A stretch of DNA of 64,000 bases. It comes from Homarus americanus. Lineage: Eukaryota > Arthropoda > Malacostraca > Decapoda > Nephropidae. Positions 13,201 to 26,345 of the stretch are shown piece after piece. The position numbers and the translations under genes were made by a program. The stretch is from contig NW_024729696.1 in assembly GCF_018991925.1 (NCBI RefSeq), positions 91,001 through 155,000 on the forward strand, written 5' to 3'. The stretch's first letter is position 1. Each line of letters starts with the position of its first letter. The notes below the pieces were generated by a model, which did no database searches, had not been told where the DNA came from, and saw only the letters and a program-made list of their open reading frames with translations.

Positions 13201-13684
13201 CCAGCTCTGGCATTGAAGTCACCTAGGAGCACAACCTTATCATCTCTAGGGATAGAGGTTAGCACTCTATCAAGGTCAGCATAAAAGGCCTCCTTGATGT
13301 CATCCTCTGCATCCAGTGTTGGGGCGTATGCGCTGATGAAGAAGGCATGACGTGAGTGATTCAGTGGAACTCGGAGCGTCATGAGGTGCTCGTTGATCCC
13401 AATAGGCATTTCAGTTAGCCTGTGTAGGATGCGTTGGCGGATGGCAAAGTCAACTCCATAAATGCGGTTTCTCTACACAGCAGGTTTACCCTTCCAGAAG
13501 AAGGTACTGTATAGCCAGATTCCTGTTCTGTGAGTCTACCCTCGTCTGGGAGCCAGGACTCACTAATGTCTGCTATGTCGATGTTATACCTAGCCAGCTC
13601 TTTGCCACAAGGTGCAGTTCTTCTTTCAGGACGCTCATTTGTGCCAATATCCAGATGGGTCCTGACATTCCATGCAGTGACCAT
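13195..13684 (-). pseudogene. Broken LINE endonuclease (craniofacial development protein 2-like)
   Basis: Two minus-strand ORFs in different frames form one decayed endonuclease/exonuclease/phosphatase domain from a non-LTR retrotransposon. The first (13684-13415) begins MVTAWNVRTHLDIG and keeps the WNVRT start, a DISESW segment at the place of the catalytic Glu, and LPDEGRLTEQESGY. The second (from about 13455) keeps YGVDFAIRQRILHRLTEMP, AYAPTLDAEDDIKEAFYADL and the VVLLGDFNAR motif. At least two frameshifts lie between them (near 13515 and 13465). After GDFNAR the domain is cut off and replaced by a 20-bp tandem repeat at 13075-13200, so the C-terminal catalytic Asp/His part and the whole reverse transcriptase are missing. 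Proteins annotated as craniofacial development protein 2 in arthropods are usually this element type, not the vertebrate gene. It sits in the dipeptidase intron in the same orientation. Confidence 0.85.
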
Positions 13685-13775
13685 AAGAGGTTGTATAGTT
13701 TTTTTTTTGACCTGTAATTATGATTGTGTGTTCTACCGCAAAAGGATGACCTTACTGGGTGCAGTTGCCCAGTCA

Positions 13776-13940
13776 CCACCTCACACAACACTACCTCACC
13801 TCACACCACACTACACCACACCACACCACACCACCTCTAACCACACCACACCACCTCTCACCACACCACACCACAGCACACCATCTCTCACCACACCACA
13901 CCACACCACACCACCTCTCACCACACCACACCACACCAGT
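13776..13940. repeat. CCACA / CCTCTCACCACA repeat
   Basis: Pentanucleotide ccaca runs separated by cctctca. Confidence 0.9.
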
Positions 13941-14029
13941 GAACCAAGACCCTCAACTTGTACGGTCGAGTAAGGTGAAGTATTCCAACTTGACTCAAGT
14001 TATTCTCAAACTTGGTAAAGTTGGGGTTA

Positions 14030-14053
14030 TTTATGGCGCCACGACGCCATAAA
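14030..14053. other. Perfect hairpin, 9-bp stem and 6-nt loop
   Basis: TTTATGGCG and CGCCATAAA flank CCACGA. It is not followed by a T run on either strand that would suggest a processing signal. Confidence 0.5.
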
Positions 14054-14089
14054 AACTCCGCCACTCAGCTGCTACTTTATGTTATGAAT

Positions 14090-14420
14090 ACATTATGGCA
14101 TTACCCTATGTAGATGTTATTATAAGTTAAAGGGGAGACATGATAGTGTTAAGTTATACCACAGATCTTATTGCACTTTAGCCAGGCTTTTTGTGGCGTC
14201 TTTATTTATTTATTTATTTATTTATTTATTATTGCGTTTATTCATCCAGATATTATAAGTTAAAGGAGCACATTATGACGTATCTATATTAAGTAATGTT
14301 AATTTAAAGATATACATTATGGCGCTTTTTTATCCAATTGTAGTGTGTTAATATTTTATTATTGCAAGAAGGACATACTGGCGTTCCTTTATGCAGACAG
14401 TACATTACGTTAGGCGGGAA
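14090..14420. repeat. Degenerate ~80-100-bp repeat
   Basis: Recurring text tattataagttaaagg, cattatggc and atgtag(a) in three or four drifted units. A (TTTA)n run lies at 14200-14230. Confidence 0.5.
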
Positions 14421-14599
14421 CGACTGTTAATTATCTTGTCATTTAAAATTCCGCGTAATTATGAAGAAATTACTGCAATCATGAGAAACCTGTCTAATTA
14501 CTATTGTTAATGTAATTATTAGTACTGTGTGTGAGAGTTTCAGGAGTTATTGCGTTAATTTGAAAGTTGTCGAACATTCTGTAATGTCGCTGATTATCA

Positions 14600-14740
14600 T
14601 GACTGGTCACCAGGTCACATAATGTAGATTTATTTTATGTAATACGGATTTAAACTTCGTAATATAGATTTAGTTTATGTAATGTGGATTAAGTTTAGGT
14701 AATATGGATTTCATCCCTGTAATACAGTAGTCTTTCAAAT
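14600..14740. repeat. Degenerate ~25-bp repeat
   Basis: gtaatatagatttagtttat-like units, about five copies. Confidence 0.65.
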
Positions 14741-14851
14741 GTATAATATTCTTCACGTTTTCATAGATACTTACACGAAAAAAAAAATCCATCAGCTCGA
14801 TTTACACCTTTTTAAATGTTTGTTAAGATAAACTTTGCTTCTTCCTCTACA

Positions 14852-14854
<3 letters not shown>

Positions 14855-14891
<37 letters not shown>
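14855..14891. repeat. (GA)n microsatellite
   Basis: Short pure GA run. Confidence 0.97.
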
Positions 14892-14893
<2 letters not shown>

Positions 14894-15003
14894 AGAAATT
14901 ATAATGTATTTTTCTTACTTCGATTTATATTCCTCAATTTCTTTGTTATTGTATTTTCTCTGTGTCATGTGATTACGGTTTGCGTTTATTGTAGACTTGT
15001 CGT

Positions 15004-15005
<2 letters not shown>

Positions 15006-15097
<92 letters not shown>
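15006..15097. repeat. (CA)n microsatellite
   Basis: Uninterrupted CA run. Confidence 0.98.
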
Positions 15098-15099
<2 letters not shown>

Positions 15100-15627
15100 C
15101 CTCATGTCCTAATAATACTCGTCTCTAATAATCCTTCACTTTTCTAATCCTCATTATCATCTCATCTCCTCCTCCTCCTCCTCTCCCTTTAGTAGCAACC
15201 GAAATTTAATCAGCCTTCTAATCCCGCCCTAAATATCTTAATCAACCTCTCATTTAATTATTCCCTTTCGTTAACTATTTTTTTTTATCCTTCCCCATTC
15301 AACTCTTTATTTTCCACTATGCTCCTCGCTAACAAATTCCCCCCCTTCTTTCCTTCTCTGTCTATACCTCAATTATCGCTATCTCTCTCGTTAACTGTTC
15401 TTTCTCTATCTCACTATATCTCCCATTATTCACTGTCCCCATCGTTAACCATTCTCTTTCCTTTTCAATACATTTCTCACTTTTTACTATGTACCTCCTT
15501 ATTCGTCCTTCCCCTCCTCCCCCCTATACGCTACCAACGGCTTTCACTATTAACCAAACTTATGTAAAATTCGTGATTGAACAACAAGAGCGAGTCTGTG
15601 TGTATTGTTTGCCCGCATCCACACAGG

Positions 15628-15858
<231 letters not shown>

Positions 15859-15969
15859 CTATTGTTGTTGTTATTTTGCCTCTTCTTCTTTCCTTCTTTT
15901 ATATCTTATAGTCTCTCCCCTAAAGTCACATATCTCACTAATACTTTGATTATCCTCTTCTCATAAACC

Positions 15970-16112
15970 GCTCATACATCTCTCGATCATCTCTCATACA
16001 CTTCTCATACACCACTCATACATTTCTTATACACTTCTTTTACCTCTCCATACATCTCTCGATCATCTCTCATACACTTCTCATACACCACTCATACATT
16101 TCTTATACACAT
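15970..16112. repeat. 75-bp direct duplication
   Basis: catctctcgatcatctctca and the following text start at 15978 and again at 16053, nearly identical. Confidence 0.9.
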
Positions 16113-16273
16113 ACACGTTTCGTTTTTGTATGAATATCTACTAGATCATCCCGAATAATCTAAGGTTAGGTTTGGTTTGGTCAGGTTAAGTTAAGTTACT
16201 TTGGCAATAAATGTAATGAATTTCCTCTTTTTTTAGTGTAGGTTAATTTGATGTATGCTTAAGGTGTTCTAAT

Positions 16274-16441
16274 ACATACAGGTACAGTACTGTAACACAC
16301 CTACAGGTACAGTACTGTAACACACCTACAGGTACAGTACTGTAACACACCTACAGGTACAGTACTGTAACACACCTACAGGTACAGTACTGTAACACAC
16401 CTACAGGTACAGTACTGTAACACACCTACAGGTACCGTACA
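16274..16441. repeat. 25-bp minisatellite with palindromic core
   Basis: Six units of ggtacagtactgtaacacac plus ctaca, starting at 16281 with 25-bp spacing, then a partial ggtaccgtac. Each unit holds the palindrome ACAGTACTGT. Confidence 0.95.
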
Positions 16442-16540
16442 CCGACCCCCATTAGCCACACTAATTAAGGTAGATGTTGACGCTGTAGGTTTAGGTGATA
16501 ATTAATCCTCCATAATCTACCTGAGGCGTTGGTTGATGCT

Positions 16541-16542
16541 AC

Positions 16543-16618
<76 letters not shown>
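16541..16618. repeat. (GT)n microsatellite
   Basis: Uninterrupted GT run. Confidence 0.98.
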
Positions 16619-16619
<1 letters not shown>

Positions 16620-17477
16620 AAGAGACTAAGGGGAGAGTTTCCCTTGAGGCAACAACTTAGGAATTACTGTACCTGGGATTTGTATATACCTTAATGAGTA
16701 CAGTTGCGGACGGAATTCGTGGGATATTTCGGCAATATGTTACAGGTGAGAGAAGTGGAATTAGGAATTGTTTCAATACCTATTTACTCATATTTTTTGT
16801 ATTGTAGTAATTTTTTATTTATTTTTTGTTATTCTGCCGTAATTTTATAATAAAAAAACTGTCACTAATTAGAAAGTAACCATGAATCACAGGTAGATGC
16901 CAGGTATTACCAAGTATCGTAGAAATTAGGAGCATCAAATTAGTTCACATAGGTGTTACTGTACTTGTACTGTAATAGAGTTTGTTTCTCTCCACGTTTA
17001 GATAAAGGCACGAACCTAATGTCACTACCACAAACATCAACTACAAAATACAGAAAACACTGTACCTTCAATTTAAATCAACACCTGTATTTGTACTGAA
17101 TAGACCTTATGATTTGGATATCACTGGATCATGCACCACCGCTTGCAATATCACCAACACGCCTTTAGGACAGGCACAGAATGAACCACCACTCGTTGCA
17201 ACAACCAAACTCACTAGTCATATTGATGTACCAAACACAACGTGCAATATCAACTCTTTGTCTATCTTTACCCTCCTCCTCCTAACCCTTGTCCTCCTCC
17301 TCCTCCTCCTCCTCCTCCTCCCTCCAAAGACTGAATGGAGAATATTTCAGTAGTACATCATAGCTGTGATATTATTAATATTCTTAATAACAGTGCAGTC
17401 ACGTAAGACATTGCAAAGTTAATACTGCTTGTCAGGCTTTATAAAAGAGGAGATACGTCATAATTTAGCAGTAAAAT

Positions 17478-17478
<1 letters not shown>

Positions 17479-17525
<47 letters not shown>
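17479..17525. repeat. (GA)n microsatellite
   Basis: Pure GA run. Confidence 0.97.
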
Positions 17526-17526
<1 letters not shown>

Positions 17527-17649
17527 AATATATATCCAGCACCTACACTGTTCATATCTTTAATTGGCTTAATCGAAATGAAGGGAATGAACCCGAAGAC
17601 TCCATGCAAGTAGAGTGTAAGAGAAACAAGAGAGAAAACGTGATAGAAA

Positions 17650-17888
17650 AGGTCACACGGGTCGTCACCAAGTCACGGGTCGTAACCGGGTCACACGGGT
17701 CGTAACCAGGTCACGGGTCGTCACCAGGTCACATGGATCGTTACCAGGTTACACAGGTCGTCACCAGGTCACACAGGTCGTCACCAAGTCACGGGTCGTA
17801 ACCGGGTCACACGGGTCGTCACCAGGTCACGGGTCGTCACCAGGTCACATGGATCGTTACCATGTCACACAGGTCGTCACCAGGTCAT
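17650..17888. repeat. ~20-bp minisatellite with ~118-bp higher-order copy
   Basis: Units of ggtcacacgggtcgtcacca with variants. The block starting caccaagtcacgggtcgtaa appears near 17665 and again near 17783. Confidence 0.88.
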
Positions 17889-18026
17889 TCTAGGCACGAG
17901 GGCGTATCTGGAACCAATTTTCCGGGGCCTTGGTTACACCTAAACGAAATTCATTGGCTCCAAGAATTTGCATTGGTAATGAGCCATTGTTAGTATCTAA
18001 TGGCCTTCTCCCAGTCACCTACGACG

Positions 18027-18219
<193 letters not shown>

Positions 18220-18381
18220 AATGTTTTATTTAATATCAAACTCCACAAAAGATTGACTTGTGATAAAAGATTGACGCTATGAATGTGTTGCCTCCAGACA
18301 CTACGTTTTGACATCTGTTATTGGAAAATATTTTACGGAATGAGCAAAGAAAAGGCTCACATCAGGAATTGCATTTTGCTT

Positions 18382-18386
<5 letters not shown>

Positions 18387-18477
<91 letters not shown>
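18387..18477. repeat. (CA)n microsatellite
   Basis: Pure CA, only 170 bp after and opposite in phase to the GT tract at 18029-18216. Confidence 0.98.
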
Positions 18478-18479
<2 letters not shown>

Positions 18480-19048
18480 AAAAATATTCACAAATACGTT
18501 CCTGAATGTTTTCATATATCGGAAATACCTGACTGCTTGTGTGTTTTTCTTCTCTTTTTCTTATTGTGGGACATTTTATCGACGGAAACAAAATGTATGT
18601 TCTGTTACGTCTAAAATTAGTGCCTGATTACTACTACTACTACTACTACTATTGTTATCGTTGTGTTTCTAAAGGTGTAGTACCATCTATTACCTGTGTT
18701 AATCAATGTTACGCCCACCTGTTCTGACTGACACCGAATAATAATTTGCCCGAGTAAGGGAGTTTATATTAATCCGTTTTCTTATGTACTTCCCGAATAA
18801 GCAACCTGCATTAACGAAGCTATGGCCAAGTCTTGATCACCTGTGCTGCCTTAAGTTGCAACATTGCACCCTGCAGTAGGTCATATAGCGACAAGTGTGG
18901 GAGGAGGGAGAAGGAATGGGGTGGAGGGGGGGTTAGTGTTTTGTATTTTGAGGTTGTAATGGAAATCTAATGGAACAATGGAGGAGTAATGAGCGCTTTA
19001 ATAGGATCATATCAGGAGTTCCAAGTTGGTATCATGGTGATATTTGGA

Positions 19049-19049
19049 T

Positions 19050-19085
<36 letters not shown>

Positions 19086-19156
19086 ACGCACACACACACA
19101 CGCACACACACACACACACGCACACACACACACACACGCACACACACACACACACT
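19049..19156. repeat. CA/CG interrupted microsatellite
   Basis: Repeating (CA)n broken by CGCA steps. A pure CA tract follows at 19314-19344. Confidence 0.96.
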
Positions 19157-19311
19157 CTGTTAAACTACCGTTCTTATTAAACAGCCTCCTGATAAACCCA
19201 CGAGATAACCCAACTAATTAAAATTATCATCAAAATGGTTCCCAAGGTAAACAAAACACCTTCAGGTATTCCCCCAACTAGTTCCTGAGACATAAGATAT
19301 CTTTACAAACA

Positions 19312-19346
<35 letters not shown>

Positions 19347-19829
19347 AATAACTTTAAACTATCTTTTTAATTATTTCCAGCCAACTTTAACCATTATTTA
19401 GTAACTTTCAGGAGATTTAAACCAACTTCAGACACACACATACACACTCGCGACAACACTTGTAACTATTGTAAGGAAAAAACCCTAGACAATTAAAACC
19501 AGCTGTACGTAAATTATGGAAGGTCGGTAAAAAAACCATACGGGAAAATTATCCAACACAGTTATAAACCACGTACAAAAACCTTCCATTCCCCCCAAAA
19601 TATGTATGAAGACTCTCAGGCAGTTAAACCCCACCTACAAAACCCTGTGGGCGGAGAACGACAAAGTAAAACAGCCCACTAGCCGAAGCGACACGATCAT
19701 AAAGGGATGCTCTAAATAAGGCAACACAACTTTACTGCTGAAGGCTGGACACTGACGCTCTTCTCTGTGGTGGTGGTAGTTCTTGTATTTTTTTTTTTTA
19801 GGAAGTTATTTCTTGTTCATCTGTGAAGT

Positions 19830-20180
19830 TTTTCTCTAATACTAAGCTGAAGTTCTGTGCTGTAATGCTGTTTTTCTGAATTACTTTGGGGCTGTTGTGC
19901 TGTTCTTTGATGCTGGGCTACCGGACGTTCTGTAATACTAAGCTGTGGCGCTATGCTGTAACGCTGTAATCTTAAATTACGGTCACTTGTAGCCGTGAGG
20001 TGCTATGCTGTTCTCTGCTGTTGAATTGTAGTGCTGGATGCTGTTCCCTGATGTTGAGCTGCTGCACGGACCTGTGCTGCTGTGCTGTAACGCTGTATTC
20101 CAAAGTTACTGTGTACCGTGTGCTGTATATCTCGAGGTTGTTTTATGATGCTCATTTGTTATACTGTGTTGTGGTGGCCT
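19830..20180. repeat. Degenerate GCTGTGCTGTAACGCTGTA repeat
   Basis: Drifted units with tgctgtaacgctgtattc and gaattactt recur about every 80-100 bp. Confidence 0.6.
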
Positions 20181-22527
20181 GACCTAGAGAGTGCTGTATT
20201 GAAAACTACCCCAGAACAGCACCTCTACGGCACCGTGTTTACTGCCCTGGACGTCGTGCCGAGTCCTATTTGAGATTTTTTACTCTGTGTTGCCAATAGT
20301 TACTTTATGGTTTATATTGTTGAGAGCGGCAGAGAATGCACTTCAGACCTCTCAACACTTCTGCCATGTCCATTTATTAAACACATATGTTACTTGAAAC
20401 ATTTGTCTCTCAACATTAGACTCAGTCCAGGTAACTCATTTTTTTCTTCTTTTTTTTAATAATTCTGTCGGGTTAGGTGACCAAAACTCTTGTTGTATGA
20501 AGCAGTTTGTCCTGAGGTACTAGACTGTGTTCAAGGTGAAAATTTCCCCCACTTTTCTTTTTGTCAGGTATTGTTTACAGACATTCTAGCGGAGTGGAAC
20601 AACGAGGTGAGGTCTTTTATCAAACCCACACAAAACAAAAAAAATGATTGAAGAAAAATTATTTTTTGGGGGGAGGGGGTGTGTCATGATACGTGATACA
20701 CTTGTAAGGTTCACAGTTACGTGGAAATCGGTCTCTGTTGATCTTTAGGGAAACAAGATATATGGTGCACGTGTATGGACATTTAAATGGTAAATTAAGA
20801 CGCTCCTAATGGATACAGTTGTGGTTTTACTGATAAGGAAGAAACACACTTTGCTGTATATTAGGTTACAAAGAGTTAAGTATTTAGGTATTTCTTTTTA
20901 TGGTCTGTTTTTTCGTGTTGTTTGTGCCCGAAGCTGTTCTCCAGAGATGTTAGATCATGGCAAAAGTCTTCAGTCGTCTTCATCATGTCCGGCCTATTAG
21001 TTTACCCCCGGTGATTGAGGCAGCTTCTCCTGGTCTATATATTCTGGCCAAGACCAAATTCTTTACACTGTTTGTCGTCACCACGCTCTCCTGTCATTGA
21101 ATTACAAATTTGGGGTCAGGAGTCACATAAACTAAACAGATGACTCCTCCTTCAACTCACAGGAAACGTAAATATACACAAACAATATTCGTTGTACCTC
21201 AAGATAATTTTCCTTGATAAATTGTTGTTCTATATACCAATATGACAAATAGGGGATAACTTTGTGATAGGACAAAGGTAGAAATATCATTTAGAGGACA
21301 ATTTGGTGGCAGGTTTACGGTAAGTTTGTTTTATTAAGCCATTAAGATGAGAGACCCGAACTGAGCGTCCATCATTCTTAACTGTTATTAGGATATACTG
21401 TACGGTACAGTCGATATGCCCAACTGACCGTGACTGCGTGTAAAGACTGGAGAAACTGGAATTATATATATATTAAAAATCGAGTGTTGGTGACTCACTA
21501 CTGAACTATAAAGTGTTTTGAAGTTTACGGTCAATAAAAAGAGGAAGGGGTGGATGGGGGGGAGGGAGGGTGTGGGGGTACGGGGGTGAGAGAGGGGTGT
21601 TGGGGGTGAGAGAGGGGTGTGGGGGGTGAGGTGTTGGGGGACAATTTACTACCGATGTTTGGCTCAGTTATTATGGCGGGGAACACATTAAAGAGCAGGC
21701 AAGACAATTCCCACAAGTGCCGTTGTAAAGAATTATTGTCTCATGAGGCCAGAGAACTGTGTGAGGATGTAAGGCGTTCATCTCTTTAAGGCTAGACTGA
21801 CTTACACGTGAATCCTTTCTTGAGTGACCACTATCACCACCACAACTATCACTATCTCCACCACTTCTGACCACCACCACTATCATCACCACTCACCACC
21901 ACCATCACTACCACCACTATAACCACCACCACTACACCGGGTGATAACAAAAATTTCACTTCTACAGAGATAAATGACATAAAAATTCACGAGTTAATGA
22001 TGAGAGAGCAACACAGTGCCATCCTCCTGTCTTGCTCACTTTAACAGGTCTTGGCTACGTCCAGTACCTCCTCCTGGGTACTAGATCACCATCACCTCAC
22101 CTCCTCCCCCTTCTTAGACTCCCCCAACATCCATTTACTGGGTTCAGATTCATGTTTTCCCGAACCGAAGTCCAATACATGCACAGCCACAAATACCTCC
22201 TCTCTCCCTCAGCCTCTCTGCTCACAACTACAGTCATGGTTCCTGCCCCCCATCCTTTGACCCTCCTCCCTTACCCTCTCATTCATCGAGTCTTTTGACT
22301 ATTTGAGAAGTTTTGACTGATATCTCTCTCTCTCTCTCCTGTTTCCTCATCCAGAATGGCAGCGATTTGGCCGTGTTCCTGTGCCATCTCAGCATTATTT
22401 TGAGAAGCAACTTGCACCTGAGTGACCTCCACTCTTCCCTGGACACTAACAAAGGTAGTCTTGGCTGGTTGGATTTTACTCAGTAACTGTATATACATTG
22501 TAAGGACGCCCTTCCTTCCCGGACCCA

Positions 22528-22680
22528 AAACCTAACCTAACCTAACCTACCTTAACCTAACCAATCTTACCAATTAACCTAACCTATCTTAGCGATTTAC
22601 CTAACTTAACCTACTGAAACTTACCCTAACCTAACCCTAACATATCCTGACTTAACCTAACCAAACCCTCGGTATTATTT
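22528..22680. repeat. CCTAA telomere-like region
   Basis: Imperfect cctaacctaac text. Similar short patches lie at 10795-10850, 27001-27095, 31225-31275 and 32670-32790. Confidence 0.75.
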
Positions 22681-23026
22681 TGAACTTTCCGGCCTGAGTT
22701 CTGAGTTCAAGTTGTTTTTATCTTTCCCTCACAATGTAAGTCAAACTTCCCCTGATCAGTACCTGTAAACCTCCCCCCCCCCCCATCTACCCTCAAACAC
22801 ACTGGAGGGCTTCACTTAAGTGGTTGGGGGGGTGGGGGGGATGCTGACAGCCGTGTGTTAACTTGGGTCTCTTGAGGTCTGCTGAAGGCTGTCGTCTTAT
22901 TCCCTGCAGGTGATAACTGAAGTAGCAGGATAAGTAGAATTAAACTACTCTCTCTCTACACTGTGAGCAGTAAATGGGAGGTTGTTGATGCGTCGCCATG
23001 ACAACGGATGGAACCTGTAGTGACTC

Positions 23027-23465
23027 TTGGTAGCCGCAGCCTCACATGGTGACCTAGTAACCTAGTTGGTGACCCTGCTGGTTTCCTAGTAGCCTCTGCT
23101 GATGACCTAGTAGCCTAGTTGGAACTTTGTTAGCCTCACCAGGTGACTTAGCAGCCTCAGCTGATGACTTATTAGTCTAGCTGGAATCTTGTTAGCCTCA
23201 GCTGGTGACCTAGTAGCCTCACTTGGTGACGTAGTAGTCTCTCCTGGTGACTTAGCAGCCTCGCTGGTGGCCTACTTGCCTAGCTGATGACGTAGTAGCC
23301 TCAGCTTGTGACGTTGTAGCCCAGCTGGTGACCTACACCTGTAGTAGCCTAGCTGGTGACCTAATAGCCTAGGCTGGTGACCTAGTAACCTAGCTGGTGG
23401 CGCGGTAGCCTCAGCTGGTGGCGCGGTAGCCTCAGCTACTGACCTACTAACCTCAGCTGGTGATT
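23027..23465. repeat. ~21-bp minisatellite
   Basis: About twenty drifted units of gacctagtagcctcagctgg(t). A (CT)n tract follows at 23481-23509. Confidence 0.88.
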
Positions 23466-23476
23466 TTCACTTTAAC

Positions 23477-23516
<40 letters not shown>

Positions 23517-24606
23517 GATAAGTATGATAGCAACTATTAATTAAACTTTAGTCTTAGGTTCCGTCTCACCTGTCACCACCTGTTGTATCCCTCTTGAGGC
23601 CGTCACGCGTCATCCACCGTCATCCAATCTTGAAATCTTCCCTATGCATCACCCACCATCACCCAATTTAGAAGCCTTCACTACGTCATCTACCATTATC
23701 CAAGCTTGAAACCTTCACTAGGTTCATCCACCATCATCCAATCTTGATACGTCATCCACTTCATGGCCTCATCCACCACCACTGACGTCACAGGGAAGGT
23801 ATTCTTAGCCAGGGAGATAATTACTCGGGGCAGGTGTTTGTGGTAACCCAAAGAAGATCATCAAATTCACATTCTATTTTAGGCAAGTTTTAAATTAAGG
23901 ATGGATGGCCCAGAGCTGCCCACCAACTGATATAGTCCTGCATAAATTTCAAGGCGGTGAATTCAGGTTTAAAATAAAGCAGAAGAGAATAAACCTGACG
24001 AGTAATAAATGTTTTCTCGTCACGAAGTTGTGAAAGCATCGATTCTTGCGAATAAATTTGAAGTAGAATAGAATACCTGAAATACGTATGTTTTCCAAAT
24101 ATAATTCTTTGTTAGTATTAAATTCAGATTGAGAATAAATTTACGTAGAATAAAGTAAATGAAAATGACTAGGTTGAGGGGACATGAATTTTGGAGCCAT
24201 AAATCCAAGTTTAGAATAAAGTTGGATAAAATAGAATTGTAAAGTAGGAAGGTATTCTAAGCTTAACTTTTGGAGGCAGAGAGTTCAGGAGTCAAGGCGC
24301 TGCGTCAACCTTCATTTTTATTAACTGGGGAAACTGTCCGAAATTTATAGTGAACGAGACGGTGACTGCTGCCCCCCCCCCGCTGACCGTATTGCCAAGT
24401 TACTCCAGGACCCCTCAAAAATGGGACCTTAACCTTTGACCTTTTGACCCTTAATAGCATACTATCTGTAAATAGTGTCTTAGTGAGTGTACTGTATGTG
24501 TACCTATAAGGAAAGACTCGTATTTTATCTTTCTCAGGGGATTTTACCGTTGATATTCACACAGAGACATAAATACACACAGTATTGATTTATTCGTCTG
24601 ATTTAA

Positions 24607-24607
<1 letters not shown>

Positions 24608-24697
<90 letters not shown>
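24608..24697. repeat. (TA)n microsatellite
   Basis: 45 uninterrupted AT units. Confidence 0.98.
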
Positions 24698-24700
<3 letters not shown>

Positions 24701-24809
24701 GAAATGTAACCAAGAATTTTACGTTGGCTTTCTCACTTAATGAAAAAAAAATCCCCTCATGTGATATACTCTCTCAGTAAAGTCATGAGAGGAGGAGTAA
24801 CTATCACAA

Positions 24810-24846
24810 AACCTAACCTAACCTAACCTAACCTAACCTAACCTAT
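24810..24846. repeat. Interstitial telomeric (CCTAA)7
   Basis: Seven perfect CCTAA units, the reverse complement of the arthropod telomere TTAGG. Confidence 0.9.
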
Positions 24847-25864
24847 TCAGTTGATATAAGGAATAAAGTCGTAGAAACAAAAATTATATTAAAGAAGATT
24901 TACATCACCTTAAAGACACGTTACGTAGAAGGAGTTTGTCAGGGGAACGATGGGTTTGAGGGGGGGAGGTGAGGGTAACTAATCCAGTGTGGTGGTGGTG
25001 GTGGTCTTGGGGATTGTTTGTACTGAGTTGGAGTGTGTTTGTATTTCATCTCTCATACAAATTCTTTTGGTTTGTGTTCAACAATTTCACAAAAATTTCT
25101 TCCATGTATACTTAAAGAAAATATCAACAGACCGACAGATAGATAGAGTGGGAACGAGAAAGAGAGAGCGGGGGAAGGAGAGATAGAGAGAGAGGGGGAA
25201 AGAGAGATAGAGAGAGAGACAGAAAGGATGAATTAAAACGTTTCGTATCTCTATGACAAAGACAACGATCACCACGATGACCAAAACGACAACAACGACT
25301 ATGAAGACGATGACAAACGAGGAGGGACCGGCCAATACTTCTGATGGAACAAAAAAATGATAAAGAACACAGACGCAATAACCCAGACACGAGAGAAATA
25401 CACCATAAAGCAAACACACGCACAAAAAAACACACCAATACAAAAAACAATGTAATGGAGACAACATGCCATGATACTGAACCATATTTTTATGTTTTTT
25501 CGTTTTATTTCTATAGCTTCTTTCATTCCGTCTTTCTTCTTCTATTTGTTTTCTTTTATGTCCTACGTTCATCCCAGTTTAGAATGTTTTATCACAAAGA
25601 TTTTTTTTCCCTATTTTTTTTTTCCTTTCATGAATTATTTTCTTTTCATCTCTTTTGGTTCTGCTTTTTCTTTTCTCTTGGGTAATTTTTCTTCTCTCTC
25701 TCGTTATTTCCTCCTTCGTCTATTTCAATTTTTATACACCACTGTTTTTTTTTCCTTTTCCGAATGTTCCTTCATACAGACATTATATTTTTTTATCTCC
25801 CCTTTGTATTTTACCTTCGTCCCTCCTGCGTCGCTTCTCGCTCTCTCCCACGAAAGAAAATGGG

Positions 25865-26050
25865 GAAATGTGTACCTCCTTCTCTTCACCATCACCAACT
25901 GTACCTCCTTCACTTCACCATCACCGACTGTACCCCCTTCACTTCACCATCACCGACTGTACCCCCTTCACTTCACCATCACCGACTGTACCCCCTTCAC
26001 TTCACCATCACCAACTGTGCCTCCCTCACTTCACCATCACCAACAGTAGC
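25865..26050. repeat. 30-bp minisatellite
   Basis: About six units of cttcaccatcaccgactgta plus cccccttcac. Confidence 0.92.
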
Positions 26051-26159
26051 AGGGTCGTGCAAGGTGTATGATCAGTGCCATCTCTGTTTATATAAGGTCA
26101 TCGAAAAAGAACGCCAGGATTTTAAATGGTTATCTATTACTTTTGGGGGTATTATTTTT

Positions 26160-26345
26160 CGATTTTAAATGTTTTTTTTTTTCGATTTTAAATGCTTGTA
26201 TTAATTTATTCGATTTTAATGGGTAATACAGCACGTTCATTTTTTTTTCGATTATAAATGGTTGTTATTTTTTCCGATTTTAAAAATTTATAGTTCTTTT
26301 TTTTTTTACTGTAATACGTCAAATCCCGTTTTTCCTTATTTTAAA
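26160..26345. repeat. Degenerate ~50-bp repeat
   Basis: ttcgattttaaatggtt recurs four or five times with T runs between. Confidence 0.65.

Noticed and set aside
22906..22950. Acceptor cttattccctgcag on the plus strand
   Set aside because: Stops in every frame within 30 nt and no donor.
25087..25850. Several 100-190 codon hydrophobic frames
   Set aside because: T-rich and GA-rich low complexity giving poly-Phe/Leu/Ser. No conserved motif.
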